Positions 22,484 through 34,437 are shown, counted from the stretch's first letter. The stretch is 64,000 bases of DNA from Siphonodentalium dalli (GCA_032622095.1 CP136066.1:185786716-185850715); one strand, 5' to 3'. Notes: generated by a model not told the origin, from the sequence alone. Numbers and translations: made by a program.

Positions 22484-22876
22484 CCCTTTACCCAACAAAC
22501 CGGCCAAAACCGGCCAAATAAAGCTTCAACAGCCTAAAATATCTTCGGTCTGTCTCAATAGAACCATACAAATATGGATATCATTGGAACCGGCTCCTTG
22601 ACCACATTGTGATAGTTACAGTTATGCCCTGTGCCAATGCATTCTCTTATATATGCGAGTCGATCATAGGTCGCCTCGCATATATAAGAGAATGCATTGG
22701 CCTAAAAAAAAATCTTTTATTAACACTTTTTACCATTTTTTCTTACATTCTTTAACAATTTTATAATTTTTAATGTGTTAAGCCAATGCATTCTCTTATA
22801 TATGCGAGGCGACCTATGGTCGACTCGCATATATAAGAGAATGCATTGGCACAGGGCCCTTCTGTTGGGTAAAGGG
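22484..22876. mobile_element. piggyBac-like MITE (CCCTTTACCCAACA ends) with paired hairpins, intact
   Basis: TTAA at 22480-22483 and 22877-22880 flanks exact 14-bp inverted ends CCCTTTACCCAACA / TGTTGGGTAAAGGG. Inside are GGCCAAAACCGGCC near the left end, hairpin 1 at 22633-22701, an AT-rich spacer, and hairpin 2 at 22782-22850 in inverse orientation. It is non-coding, 393 bp, and the best reference copy of this type in the window. Confidence 0.9.
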
Positions 22877-22880
22877 TTAA

Positions 22881-23980
22881 TCGGTCTTATACACAAGCGC
22901 CAATGTTAGACATTGAATGTGGATATCATAAAGTATTCGTGTTTCAAATCGAACCTTTTGTCGAGATTGTGGAGATATACCCGTATATACGACATGAGCC
23001 CCGCTACATGTTATACTTGCGAGTGAAAACCTTGGTATGTTCACGTTGAAATTTTGGCTGGATGATATATAGACCTGGCCTTTAATTATAATCACGTTGG
23101 GGAATCACGTGGTTTAGAGGTTGGTGAGTACCAGGCATTCAAATGTGCAAACGCACAAAACATAATATATGAGGAACTGACACAAAACATAGCATTTTGA
23201 CTGTTACGACCCTATATATGCTAGTTTATTTTTTTAAACAAGTTGATACCTTATTTGTTCGGAAATACTCAGTAGTATAGTTTCCAGTCGGAGGTTCGTG
23301 GAATACACAAGTGCATACATCTAGGAAAATCCTTTGACTGACAACTTGGGTCAAAATGTTAGAGCAAACAACTGCGAGTTTGGACACAAATGAGATATCA
23401 GCTTGTTTGAAAAATAGAATAGCACATGCTCGTAGCTGCCAGCATAATATGTACTATATATCATTATCATATAGTTTATTACCCTTTTCCTCGTTTCTGG
23501 AACTCGAAACCACTTGATATCCCCACCATGATAATGAGATGAACACGAACAGCGATCTTTAAAGGCTCTTATTTGGTCCTGTATATAACCATAATATTTC
23601 AGTCAGACTATCTGCACCCATGACACAGAAATATTAAGCCCAGTGCGTGGTGGACCAATTACACATAACTTCATATATGCATATCATGCAAATGGTTTGG
23701 ATACACCATTCCGATATGTTATTCTTCATATTGTTTTCATGTATCTAAATGTTTTCTATTTCACGTTGTCATTTTACTACTAGTATTTGAATTCTATTTT
23801 ATATAGGCCCTTTTTAGCCATGTCGCTCATTTGAATACTTCACTTTTAAAATTGTGTTTGTAAATATTGTACAAATAAACTGTCAATCAATCCCCCGGCG
23901 AAGACCACCTTGCCTCAACCCTGTCGGTAGCATCTTTCAGACCCAATGTATTGGTGTTAGGATTAGGTCCAAGGCGCTAA
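22881..23980. other. Intergenic DNA, nothing recognised
   Basis: No clear element ends. The word AATAAACTGTCAATCAATCC near 23873 resembles a short SINE-type 3' tail but has no recognisable body. Confidence 0.4.
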
Positions 23981-24471
23981 CGGCGACGATAATGATGATG
24001 ACTGCATTGTATGATGGCGATGATGACGACGACGATGACGACGATTATGATTATGATGATAATGATAATGATGACGATGTTGGTGATGATGAGGATAAAG
24101 ATGACAGCGACGACGATGATGACGATTGACGACGACGAAGCTGACGATGGGATAATGATGACGATGGATGATGACGAAGGTGTATAAAGACGGCGACAAA
24201 AATGTTGACGATGGTGACGATACGGATGATGACGATGAAGATGACGACTGTGATGATGATGATGATGACGATGAAAATTGTGTTGATGATGTTGATGATG
24301 AAGATGGTGTTGATGATGATGGTGTTGATGATGACGATGTTGATGATAGTGACGATGATGGTGATTATGCTGAATAATAATGATGATAATGATGATGATG
24401 ATGTCGACGACGATGATGACGATGAGGATGTTGATGATGGTGATGATGATGATGATGACGATGGTGATATA
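23981..24471. repeat. GAT/GAC trinucleotide microsatellite
   Basis: About 490 bp of interrupted GATGATGAC-type triplets. One forward frame gives Asp-rich chains, another Met-rich; the reverse frames give His- or Ser/Ile-rich chains. These open frames up to 213 codons are simple-sequence by-products, not genes. Confidence 0.95.
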
Positions 24472-25059
24472 AGAGACCTCATTGTATATATGTACATATC
24501 CATGTTCTGTACTAATTTGCAGCGTTGACAATTAAAGCATACAAAGATATCTGACAAGACATGGAATATAATACCAGTCATAAACTGTTGGTGTATCAAA
24601 TCGGACCTAAAACGAACTATACGTCGTACGAAGACATGGACATACACGCACCGAGTGACAACAATGTTTTTCAGAGCCACGGAATTCAGCAAACATTGTG
24701 GGGTTTATCAGCATATGTACATGCATGGCTGTTAATACTGCATCGTACTATCTCAACGGGTAATTCAAATATTGACCTCACGATTACACAAGGTGAACGA
24801 GTACACGTTGCTGGATGGTGACATGCGCATTGTTTTTGTTGCAAAACTCGTGGAGACGTGAGTCACGTGACTGCCGACAAGGGGTGTCCAACTTAGAATT
24901 TCCGACTGTATCAGACCAAATGACCAAACTCTGTTAAATCTCTGTTAAATCTGTGCCCTTGGGTCTCATAATTGGCAATAATTGCAACCCATTACAAACC
25001 ATTAATGATTTTAAAGTTTTTTGTTCAACTGTGTACAAAAAACTCACACAATAATGCAC
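24472..25059. other. Intergenic DNA, nothing recognised
   Basis: One 86-codon frame (24561-24821, +) begins just after the microsatellite but carries no recognisable domain. Confidence 0.4.
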
Positions 25060-25395
25060 TCTCGAGCTGGCACTACCTCCTATTATGAAATAGATTATTA
25101 AGGAAAAATTGTTAACGTTGTTTTTCAATGTTATAAATTCCCCGATAGAACATATCAGGACATCAAAACGCGCCCATGTTTAAACATCTGGAATACATAT
25201 ATACTATCTCTTCTCTATACGGGCGTAGCCAAAGTATAGATTGATGACATGATCTGGGATTACAAATTCACGCTTATCCGGAATCGACGACATAATGACG
25301 ACATAAAGCGTTATGCACCTTCCCAACTGAGTCACCGGGGCCCCTTGCATATAGTCGGGATCAATTATACATCGGACGGTAATTGGAAATAACAT
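25060..25395 (-). mobile_element. SINE-like repeat with degenerate tRNA-type head
   Basis: Read on the − strand, GGTGACTCAGTTGGGAAGG (25317-25336) resembles a Pol III A box and GTCGATTCC (about 25280) a B box. Downstream on that strand are GATCATGTCATCAATCTAT and GGCTACGCCCGTATAG, matching the repeat beside the SINE head at 33597. Both promoter boxes are imperfect. Confidence 0.45.
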
Positions 25396-26329
25396 GTTGC
25401 TAGTGAAACGCTCGGTCTTGAAAAAAAAAACTAAAGTGGAAACAAATTACTGTGGTATATAGTGGCATCGAGATGCATTGAAATAACAGCAGCATTCTCA
25501 TAGCGAGTATAGAAATGTCATACCTCCACGTTATAATTATCATCTTAAAAAGATTGCGTCTTCAGGCCTTTGTCTTCCGCATTATAAGAGATCCCTACGC
25601 GGGTGAATGCTTCGTGAAACAAGTCACCGGGTGCAAAGAAACAAAAGCGACACACAGCTACACCGTAAATGGAAAATCAACGTCACAATTGCAAAATGTC
25701 ACAATATCTCAGTTAGCTCTCAATGGGCAAGCAACGCTTCAAACGACAATGCGTATGAAAGAAACCAGACGATAATTGACAAGCGAAAATTCTCTGTTCT
25801 CAAATAAAAGTTCTCATATTCATGTATACGTATATAGAAAAAAGCTTACTCGACCATCGAGTCTTTATGGAAACTGTTTAACTCAGTGGCGACTGGGCAC
25901 GTGCGCATATTGTTAGTCTGAAATTTTCTGACGTTTTTCGTTTATCGTCGACTTTATGTTCGATATAAGATATAATTTTGCAAACAGGCATTCTCTTGTG
26001 GTCAATGAATCAACTCGTTTGTTTGGCTTGTGGCATTTCTTAGAGGTATTATAGTTTGCTATAATTATTTTTAAGTTTGAAAACAAAGCACTTTAGCAAA
26101 TGTTCTTGTGTGTTAAAGTTTTGCAGCATCCTCGTTGGCAATTATATGGACGGATGTTGAAGTGCACGAAACAACAAACCACATGCCATGTTGTGAATTT
26201 GAATGGAGATTATCCGGGAAGCTTTTAATGTAAATTTGGTTAGTCACAAAAACCTTCCATTTGCGAATTCCGCTGTAGTGTAGATAAGGCGGTCGTGTCA
26301 ACGAAGGGAGGGATTGTTCTATGCATTAT
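25396..26329. other. Intergenic DNA, nothing recognised
   Basis: Short frames (for example 25515-25775) are unrecognised. No repeats with defined ends. Confidence 0.4.
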
Positions 26330-26475
26330 CGGTTCCTGTCGGGCCACTTGAAATCCAAATCAGACCGACTTACTAACACAGCATTCCACAGTTATCAGTG
26401 TCGCTGTGTGAACTTACAGCTCAAATCCGTTCTTATCGGCATTGAACTGACACTATTGGTTAAATCTCAGTAAGT
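26330..26475. repeat. Dispersed repeat, copy 1 (second copy 27655-27785)
   Basis: Shares CAGACCGACTTACTAACACA-like, TATCAGTGTCGCTGTG, CAGCTC and the exact GCATTGAACTGACACTATTG-type tail (ATTGAACTGACACTATTGG) with 27655-27785. The two copies are direct repeats about 1.3 kb apart, flanking a MITE and a SINE. Confidence 0.6.
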
Positions 26476-26503
26476 GATTTAAGTGATTTGGTATTACACT
26501 ATA

Positions 26504-26963
26504 TGTGACCCGCCATATAAAATCCAGTCGTAAGTCGGGAACTTTTTACCCTGTGCCAATGCATTCTCTTATATATGCGAGTCGACCATAGGTCGCCTCG
26601 CATATATAAGAGAATGCATTGGCCTAACAATTTTTTACAATTTTAATAATTTTTTCTTGTATTCTTTAACAATTTTATAATTTCACCCATACAGAGTCCC
26701 AGACAAACATGAGCAGACGACACTCTTCTATATGCTTCTATATATGTGTGGGGCTCCCTGCAGGGTAATGGATGTTTTTTTATTTTATGTCCTAAAAATT
26801 GTAAGAAACATTTATTTAAAAATAATGATAAAAAATTGTTAGGCCAATGCATTCTCTTATATATGCGAGGCGGCCTATGGTCGACTCGCATATATAAGAG
26901 AATGCATTGGCACAGGGTAAAAAAAATCCCGACTTACGACTGGATTTGATATGGCGGGTCACA
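26504..26963. mobile_element. TA-flanked MITE with 38-bp TIRs carrying the same hairpin pair
   Basis: The ends TGTGACCCGCCATAT ... CAGTCGTAAGTCGGGA (left) and TCCCGACTTACGACTGG ... ATATGGCGGGTCACA (right) are near-identical inverted repeats of about 38 bp, bordered by TA on both sides. Inside lie hairpins at 26555-26623 and 26843-26911, each 69 bp, almost identical to those in the TTAA elements. The spacer between them is larger and contains extra sequence (GAGTCCCAGACAAACATGAG). The TIRs are unrelated to the piggyBac-like ends. Confidence 0.85.
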
Positions 26964-27219
26964 TATGTGGTCTTAAAATTAATATAACTGAGACTGTCGT
27001 TGTTGTAATTTTAAAGACACATTGGAGTGGGTTACCAAGATGTATAGAACGTTAATACGGTTCCTTGGAATGTGGGTTAGGTACCGACGTATAGGGCCTC
27101 AACTTATCGTATAACCATGACGTATTGTCTACAAATTATAATAGACCAATGTGTGTTTGGTGATGGGAACCACATTCTGAGGGACCAAGTGTTTTGTACC
27201 AATGCTCTCTGAGAGTTGA

Positions 27220-27533
27220 GGGCCTATGTGGCTCAATAGGTTATGGATACAACCCCAAGCCGTTTCGCCCTTCAGCGCTGGCGATAAGGGTTCAAATCCA
27301 CATGTTACCATGGTGGACTTTGTAACTCGAAATCGTTATCTGGTGGAGTTGCCAGTTACTCGCCGATGGCCGGTGGTTTGCCGTACATGGTCAACGAGTT
27401 TATCAGCCATTGAAATCACTGTTAGATTAGCCGTAAGTGTGAGGATTTCCCCCACCACTAAAACTGGCAATGTCATGATATGGCCTTAGTTGCTGAAAGC
27501 GACATTAAACCCAAATCAATCAATCAATCAATC
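27220..27533 (+). mobile_element. tRNA-derived SINE with (AATC)n tail
   Basis: The head carries an A-box-like TGGCTCAATAGG (27229-27240) and a B box GGTTCAAATCC (27289-27299) at tRNA-like spacing. A body follows and ends GCTGAAAGCGACATTAAACC, then AAATCAATCAATCAATCAATC. The tail style is frequent in mollusc SINEs. A weak flanking similarity (GAGAGTTGAG before, AAGAGTTGGAG after) may be a diverged target duplication. Non-coding; would be mobilised by a partner LINE. Confidence 0.75.
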
Positions 27534-27654
27534 ACACTAAGAGTTGGAGATCAATTATCTCAGATCATAGAACGATATAATCGATTCAATTTTATAAAGA
27601 ACCCATCGTCTGACTTGACATCCAGTGTTACATGTCTAACATTTCTCTATGTAT

Positions 27655-27785
27655 TATCTGCCCCTCTCTAACCATTCGAACCCCACAATCAGACCAACGG
27701 TATTCCAGAGTTGATCAGTGTCGTTGTGAGAGATTCAGCTCCTATCGACATTGAACTGACACTATTGGTTAATTATTAATAAGTT
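27655..27785. repeat. Dispersed repeat, copy 2 (first copy 26330-26475)
   Basis: Direct repeat of 26330-26475. It contains AATCAGACCAACGG, TGATCAGTGTCGTTGTG and ATTGAACTGACACTATTGG. No coding content. Confidence 0.6.
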
Positions 27786-29059
27786 ATGTAGTAGCATGTT
27801 GTAATCTTTAAATCACTATATAATTAAAATGGCTGACGTCCCATTCTCCGTTGAGCATGTTACCCATATTATCTCCTATGTTGGTCAGGTACCAATGCCG
27901 GATCTTCATTTCTCGCCTATATAGACATCACGTGTTGTCCACATCGGTCCTCGTTGCTGAATGAGGCATATAAGCAGACGACAACTGTATAACCAAGTTT
28001 CTAGTGAGGGTTGAAGATCAGAGATCCTACACCACGGAATGATGACCATGCGACATTCAGGAGCGTACATGAGGGTCTTTATTCGGGGGGGGGTGTCCAC
28101 CTTATAATTTACAATTTGAAGACCAAATTTCACTTAGGAAAGTTCAATTGAATTGGAAACTTCATCTTTCAAGCCGGAAAATTTCAATTTAAACCTGGTT
28201 GGAAAATTTATAATAGATGGCCATTTCGGCCTACAATTATGACTAAATAGTAGAATATTGGCATACAGACGACATATTTTACACTAAATTTGTTGCAAGC
28301 ACGAACCATAAGAACAAACCCAAACACAACACCAATTTTCGGTCTGAAATTATTGTTTACTCAGGCATACAATTTCCAATTATTAAATATTTTGATCAAA
28401 CTTTGTGTGGGACGCTCAACCCCCTGTCCTGGCAAGAGTGACCACTTCTGCGCAATGCATTTAAATGCACACATAACAACTTATAAGAACCTATGCCTAT
28501 ACATGAGACTAACTCATTTGTTATCCTTAGATTATCATAGTTTTGTCAAAATATTTTCACCCATTCGTATCTACACGTTTCTCACTAAAATGTTAGCCCG
28601 ACATCCCCTTTACCTGATACCCCTGAAAGTCAGATTTTTTCAAACTTCCATTTGAGTGGTAGAGTCTGATAAGAAAATATCCACCTCTTGATCAGTATTC
28701 ATTTGGAGATAAAAAAAAATTCAGAGTTATCTCAACATATTGAGATATTCATCAGTTGGGAAATGTTCTAACTTCTCATTTGTTTCAGGCATTGTTAAAT
28801 TTCCAATAATTTTTAAAGTTATATAGTGGCAACGTCGACGCCGATGTCTATGAATTGAATTTGTTGCATCGGTTTTTCCTATTTAGAATACATATCAAGA
28901 ATTATTTTTTTGTCTGTACAACTTTTATTTCCGAGTCACCACTTCCCAGGAGTCTAGCGAAAATTACGGCTCCGGCGAAGACGGTGATGGAGACTAATAT
29001 CCCACCGGCGTACGCCGCTTTTACACACTCACAAATTTGTCTGGACTTTGTTTTGCAGG
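27786..29059. other. Intergenic DNA, nothing recognised
   Basis: Contains a G run near 28085-28094 and a 121-codon frame (28290-28655, +) with no recognised motif or codon signature. No repeat ends were seen. Confidence 0.45.
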
Positions 29060-29420
29060 GATAATTTTGATGCAGAAAACAATGATGTGCCAGAAAACGA
29101 ACGCAAAAGTGCTTGTAAAATGCATCTGTAACACATGCAGCTGACTACACGTGGAATAAACACTATGTAGTTCCACTGTAACGACCCTATTGGATATTGA
29201 CTGTAAATAACATTCAACTATCTCGCAAGAATCAATTATACATGTATTTCAAAGAAAGTGTCAGTAGTACCGTTACATGTGGAACTCATTAAATTATACT
29301 TCTCATGATCTTAGATTTGGTAAAGATGCATTTTTAGGCATGTTGTCGTTGATATTCTGTCACCATATGTTTTTCTATGACTAAATGTCGGCAAACCATG
29401 CCAGGTAAATTTGCCACTGC
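29060..29420. mobile_element. Decayed PIF/Harbinger-like MITE (family F)
   Basis: Internal words CATGCAGCTGACTACACG, TAGTTCCACTGTAACGA, ATCTCGCAAGAAT, GTTACATGTGGAACT and GGTAAAGATGCAT match 59927-60493 in order. Both termini are too diverged to see the GGGTACG ends. Confidence 0.6.
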
Positions 29421-29680
29421 GTGTACACGGCCTCAGTCAATAGTGGTATGAGTTATTGGTGCTTGGTGACAAAAACAAAACATAATAGATACCTGAAGCT
29501 GCGGAAAACACACACAATCCAGTGCCAATGTCAGTGTCAGTTCGATGAGTTCAACTAAAAGTCTCATGTATAGTCTGATGTAATAGAAACCTTTACAAAG
29601 GAATAACATTTATGAGTGTTTTGGGTTATAACCCATCATCAGCGGTGGGGTATAACTCTTATAACTGTTATTCGTTTGGA

Positions 29681-30040
29681 TTTAAAGTGATATGAAACAC
29701 TCTGGTAGGGTGATCAACTAGAAATGCATGGAGTGTAATCTTGCTCAAAGTATAGTTATGTTAATGAATATTAATCCAAATTTACAACACACACCGTCAG
29801 TCTTATATATTTATTAAATGCAATGAGTATCGATGGCGAAATCATTTGCGTTAGTTTGCGTCCCGGATCGAGATGTAAATATTTACAATTGAGTGTAGTT
29901 CAGTCGGTGTTTTCTATGGTCGATTTCTTTGAAATTTTGGGCGATGTTAGTAGAATTCTACATTCTCTCAGTTGGCATAGCACCTGAGTACTAATTTATC
30001 AGTTTCACGCACCCAAACAAGTCCATAATATGACTTTAAA
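29681..30040. mobile_element. MITE family G, copy 1
   Basis: Inverted ends TTTAAAGTGATATGAAACAC and CATAATATGACTTTAAA. Internal words GTAGGGTGATCAA, ATCTTGCTCAAAGTA, CAACACACACC, GAGATGTAAATATTTACAA and TTGGCATAGC are shared with 41962-42336. No ORF. Confidence 0.75.
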
Positions 30041-31446
30041 TTTGTTTAATTTTGCAGCGACAAGAGTGGTCGACGCTGGTGTGAGCTTATTTCACAAATT
30101 CTACTTATTTAGGATCCATAACAAGAATTGCGCCATTGTCGTAATTAATGGTTTGAAACTGAATTGTATTTTATATCGATTTTCGTTCAGAACACATTCC
30201 TTTGGCATAATTATACAACAATATGCATTGAGGATATGTTACAACTCTTTTAGCACTGAACCGTATGGAATGACTCTTGACTAAAATTGTTAGTGAATTG
30301 TCTATTGTTAAGGGCGTGTATACAACCGTAGCATGTGTTTTGTTGTGTATTTGTGTGGGCGCACTCGATGTGCTAGACAGAACAACATGTTGGATCATAG
30401 AAGAACTCAATTCAGGCTAAATCGATCACAACGACGAAACCGTCAAATTAACCTGCATTTTAGTTTCGCGTGTAAAGGTGTCAAGTTTTAGAATTTTCAA
30501 TGGATTTTAAGTGCCAACACAATTGACCTAATAATTGATCCTTTGGTGGGCAATGATTTTGTGTTCGGTCTATTTCCAATTAAATTCCGGTTCATTTGAG
30601 TTACTCAAAAGGGGACAACTCTTCGATTCATTGTGTTAGATGACCCACGGATATAAGCTTAGGAATTTAGAATAGATAAAGTATAAGTGGTACATAGTGG
30701 AAAAGGATATGAACGTTTATCGTATCTTTTTCACATAGTGACGACACATCAGGTTAATCTTTGTCTTATATGTGCATGATTATGAGTATAGACTTGCGTC
30801 GTATACCAAAATCCCCAGAGGTTACATGGGAGTACGTGTTGGCCATGTTAAACATACCCCGTCAGATTTAGCACGAAATTAGTCACAACATTTCTAAAAT
30901 TTCTAGTCATAAAAGTAATGTTCGCCCACGAGGAAAATCAACGTCATTTGTAAGACGCTTGCGTCAAACAGAACAAAATATCATCTTGTATTTTAAACTT
31001 TACAGGCATGACTAAATTCTTTGGCACACCGTGCAGCTGGCCACATCCCTCATCCGATCATCGTCGAATTCCACATGAATCTTCGGGGTGACCTCTCGGT
31101 GAAAGTTTACCACTTTTTCTCCTGATGCTGTTGAAAAACATGGTTGCCGGCGGCCATCATTGATTTCACGCGTGAATCCATCACCACAAACCTTACAGTC
31201 CACAATTATTCGGAAAATATTTTGAAAATTTACTAGCATGTTTCCTAGGTATCACCTCCAGATGGGAGCTATTGAATTTGAGTGATTTTCTTTGTAAAAA
31301 AAAAGAGTGTGATCTGTGCGCAGCCAGAGCAGAGATTCATGACATGATCTAGCTTTGTGTGTTGCGATGCACGTGTGTTAGGCAAGTAGTTTCAATTTTT
31401 ATTCGCATGGAGAGTTGAAAACTGTCTTCAGGATTTTAACTAAATC
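30041..31446. other. Intergenic DNA, one possible small coding fragment
   Basis: Apart from the frame at 31012-31239 (separate entry) nothing structured was recognised. Confidence 0.4.
31012..31239 (-). CDS. Unrecognised 75-codon frame with two CxxC pairs (possible exon fragment)
   Basis: The frame contains DCKVCGDGF near residue 15 and SCTVCQRI at the C-terminus, with a Pro-Cys-Phe and a His between them. The pattern is reminiscent of a small zinc-binding module, and local base composition is less AT-rich than its surroundings. There is no splice-site support, neighbouring exon or family match, so a chance frame is quite possible. Confidence 0.2.
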   Translation of the reverse strand: MLVNFQNIFRIIVDCKVCGDGFTREINDGRRQPCFSTASGEKVVNFHREVTPKIHVEFDDDRMRDVASCTVCQRI

Positions 31447-31500
31447 GGTCAATCGTTTACAATTGGTCAATCGTTTGCAATTGGTCAATCGTTTACAATC
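31447..31500. repeat. 18-bp tandem repeat, 3 copies
   Basis: Unit GGTCAATCGTTTACAATT, with one G/A variant in copy 2. It merges into the 29-bp array downstream through the shared GTTTACAATCGTAT. Confidence 0.95.
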
Positions 31501-31529
31501 GTATATATATGGGACATGCATGTCCCATA

Positions 31530-32165
31530 CAATCGTATGGGACATGCACCCAAGTTTACAATCGTATGGAACATGAATTCAAGTTTGCAATCGTATGGAA
31601 CATGAATCCAAGTTTACAATCGTATGGAACATGAATCCAAGTTTACAATCGTATGGAACATGAATACAAGTTTACAATCGTATGGAACATGCATCCAAGT
31701 TTACAATCGTATGGAACATGCATCCAAGTTTACAATCGTATGGAACATGAATCCAAGTTTACAATCGTATGGAACATGCATCCAAGTTTACAATCGTATG
31801 GAACATGCATCCAAGTTTACAATCGTATGGAACATGAATCCAAGTTTACAATCGTATGGAACATGCATCCAAGTTTACACTCGTATGGAACATGCATCCA
31901 AGTTTACAATCGTATGGAACATGAATCCAAGTTTACAATCGTATGGAACATGCATCCAAGTTTACAATCGTATGGAACATGCATCCAAGTTTACAATCGT
32001 ATGGAACATGCATCCAAGTTTACAATCGTATGGAACATGCATCCAAGTTTACAATCGTATGGAACATGAATCCAAGTTTACAATCGTATGGAACATGAAT
32101 CTAAGTTTACAATCGTATGGAACATGAATACAAGTTTACAATCGTATGGAACATGCATCCAAGCT
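31530..32165. repeat. 29-bp minisatellite, ~22 copies
   Basis: The unit is CAATCGTATGGAACATG, then A/C ATCCAAGTTTA (29 bp). Copies differ mainly at GAATCC versus GCATCC. Two + frames remain open because 29 is not a multiple of 3 and the unit lacks stops in them; I do not regard these frames as genes. A perfect palindrome GGGACATGCATGTCCC sits just before the array (31511-31526). Confidence 0.95.
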
Positions 32166-32172
32166 CTGAAAT

Positions 32173-32562
32173 AGTGTGTCTGGTATTTGCGGAATGAGGT
32201 CCCAATAGGGTGAATATATATATAGTGACGCTATCCCATACAGTGGGCCAGCATCACAAAATTCACCCATATCGGGACCTTATTCTGCTCAGGCTTCAAC
32301 TGCTATGAGAGACCAGGATCATGCAGATTGAAGTTCCCGAGTTGAAGTTGGTGATGTTCACACATTAGTCGCCTCGAGTGTGCAATTAATCTTTAGCAAA
32401 TCTGAACAGAAAGGAAAAGTAACTAAAACAATAATAATTTTAGACTATATATACTTCCCAGAAGATGAGGCATAAGCGGAATGAGGTCCCCAGAGGGTGA
32501 ATTTAGTGATCATCACAAAATTCACTCTCTGGGGACCTCATTTTGCAAATGACAGACACACT
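32173..32562. mobile_element. Double-hairpin MITE family E, copy 1
   Basis: Ends AGTGTGTCTGGTATTTGCGG and GCAAATGACAGACACACT are inverted repeats. Each end continues into its own hairpin: GCGGAATGAGGTCCC ... GGGACCTTATTCTGC on the left and GCGGAATGAGGTCCCC ... GGGGACCTCATTTTGC on the right. Non-coding, 390 bp. Confidence 0.8.
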
Positions 32563-33120
32563 TAGTCTATTTTAAGACGTGCATGCATCTTTAAGATTCA
32601 CCTGATTCTGTGTACAGTTTTCTGGGTGTCAATGATTGTTAAAACCGTGTATAATATAACTAGCACATACGATGTCATTGTTCTGAGGATAGGATATCAT
32701 AAATTGATATATAGGTCCGGTGATAAAAGCTAACTCTAACCATAAACATGCCAATCCCGAGTATGTAGGACCATATAACCAGGCAACGGACGCTTCATCG
32801 CGGGCGCGGGACTTTCCGAGTCCGGTTATTAAAACCCGAGGTGAGTTGAAGAGGCTCTCAGTCATGCACAATCCGGTTTATATCAGAATAAAAATGATTT
32901 ATTTTTGTCACGTTTCCGTTTATTATCTCTAAAATCATCCCATAATTGCGATAGACGTGACCGGTATGGTGTATCGAACTTAATAGATGTCTTATTCGAT
33001 TTGGTGCCAAATTGCTGAAAATTTACCGAGCCGATTTTCCGTTAATATACTTGAGGAAACAACATTTAAACTGCTTGCACTAAAATCGTACGTAACATAC
33101 ATGTTTACCATGTAAGCACT

Positions 33121-33590
33121 CTAAAGCATATTTCTTAGTTATTATGTGTTCCTTAATAATGTAATTCACTGTAGGTGAAGGTTCCAACTGGAAAGTTCAC
33201 GATTTAAGTGACTTTGTGAGCGATTTTGCTTCGTGTCGCTTACAATTATTGAATTTCTCCTGGGTAATTAATTCAATGTTTATTGCGATATCGGTTCACA
33301 AAAGTCACGGAAAAGCATGCAATTTCGAGTTGGGACCTTCACCTACAGCGAAGTACATTATTAAGGAACAGATAAAAACTAAGAAATATATTCCCCGCGT
33401 TATTTTTCGACTTATAAGGTTCCCTGTCAAAACTTAAAAAAGTTCCAAGGTGTTGTACTAGTGAAATATGATCTCTTCGGGCGTTAGCCAGAGTAGAGAT
33501 TCATGGCATTATGCAACCTCAGAAAAGCAATTGACAACCCCCCCCCCTGATACACGAATCAATATCGTCCATTTCCGTGCATATTGTTCA
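33121..33590. mobile_element. Foldback repeat family D, copy with ~70-bp arms
   Basis: The left arm (TTTCTTAGTTATTATGTGTT, CCTTAATAATGTA, GTAGGTGAAGGTTCCAACT) pairs with the right arm (AGTTGGGACCTTCACCTAC, TACATTATTAAGGAACAG, ACTAAGAAATATATTCC). It continues into CCGCGTTATTTT, AAAAAAGTTCC, TATGATCTCTTCGGGCG and AGAGTAGAGATTCATGGCAT, all shared with 34438-35115. Confidence 0.7.
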
Positions 33591-33596
33591 CAACTC

Positions 33597-33705
33597 CGCG
33601 GTTATTGGAATTAGAACCAGCTTCGCCATCGCGGTACAGCTTATGTTGGCCCAATGCACCATGCACCTTACCAACTGAGACACCGAGGGACCCCGAAGGG
33701 ATGGT
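33597..33705 (-). mobile_element. tRNA-derived SINE head
   Basis: On the − strand TGTCTCAGTTGGTAAGG (33683-33667) fits a Pol III A box and GGTTCTAATTCC (33619-33608) a B box, with tRNA-like spacing of about 50 bp. It directly precedes, on that strand, sequence of repeat family D, as also at 25060-25395. It is SINE rather than a tRNA gene, because no cloverleaf closes. Confidence 0.55.
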
Positions 33706-34437
33706 TATTAGTAAGTTAACCATGCAGTTGATTACTGAAAGGATTCTCACCAATATATTTATAAACGAATGCCGTTCAATTAATTAATGATACAATCATT
33801 TGTATAGTCGTTGACAATATGTGGACCGATGGCAGGCAGAGAAACTATATTAGTTATCAATATGTTGAGACGTTCGTCTACTGTTAGTTCCATAACAGTC
33901 TGAAGCTTTGTCAAAGTTCTTACCTGAATATTACTACAATTAATGGAAATCGAGTAACTACTCGTCGCCGAGTAATCATTCACCCAAGTGTTAATGTGAC
34001 GTAATCAGTGTTTCAGCTTCTCATAATTCCGAGTCAATTCACTGCAGATGGACATGGTGCCAATGCTACCATTTCATCCAGTTTATTTCCAATAGTCTCT
34101 TTCTTCGACATGTCTGCATGGAACTTACCAGACGAAATATAAACGCATTACTCTCACGACTTTCTAAACCAGAAATTTGTAATTAGGATCATTCCATATT
34201 TCAATTTTGACATAATTATCCAGTTTGAAGACTTCATATCCTCCGTCGACATGAGATTTTATATTTGTTTAAAGATTTATATATCAATCAGTATTCTAGC
34301 ATGCAGACAAACAATGGGGAAATGAATGGCCGACTCATCGAACCGACTTCATATCTCTCTCGACGACGCCTCAAGAAGGCTCTTATGTCTGCCGTCACAG
34401 ATGGTGCCGTGTTTGTCCAGAAACCTTATTCATCAGC

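Noticed and set aside
23977-24692. Long Asp-, Met-, Ser- and His-rich frames as proteins
   Set aside because: They are translations of a GAT/GAC microsatellite.
31511-31526. Palindrome as a p53-type response element
   Set aside because: The half-site spacing does not fit the consensus well, and it lies at a minisatellite border, so a repeat by-product is more likely.
31624-32127. 167- and 138-codon forward frames as proteins
   Set aside because: They arise from the 29-bp minisatellite; the two frames encode the same repeat phase-shifted.
33597-33705. Functional tRNA gene
   Set aside because: A and B boxes are present, but acceptor and anticodon stems do not form; better read as a SINE head.
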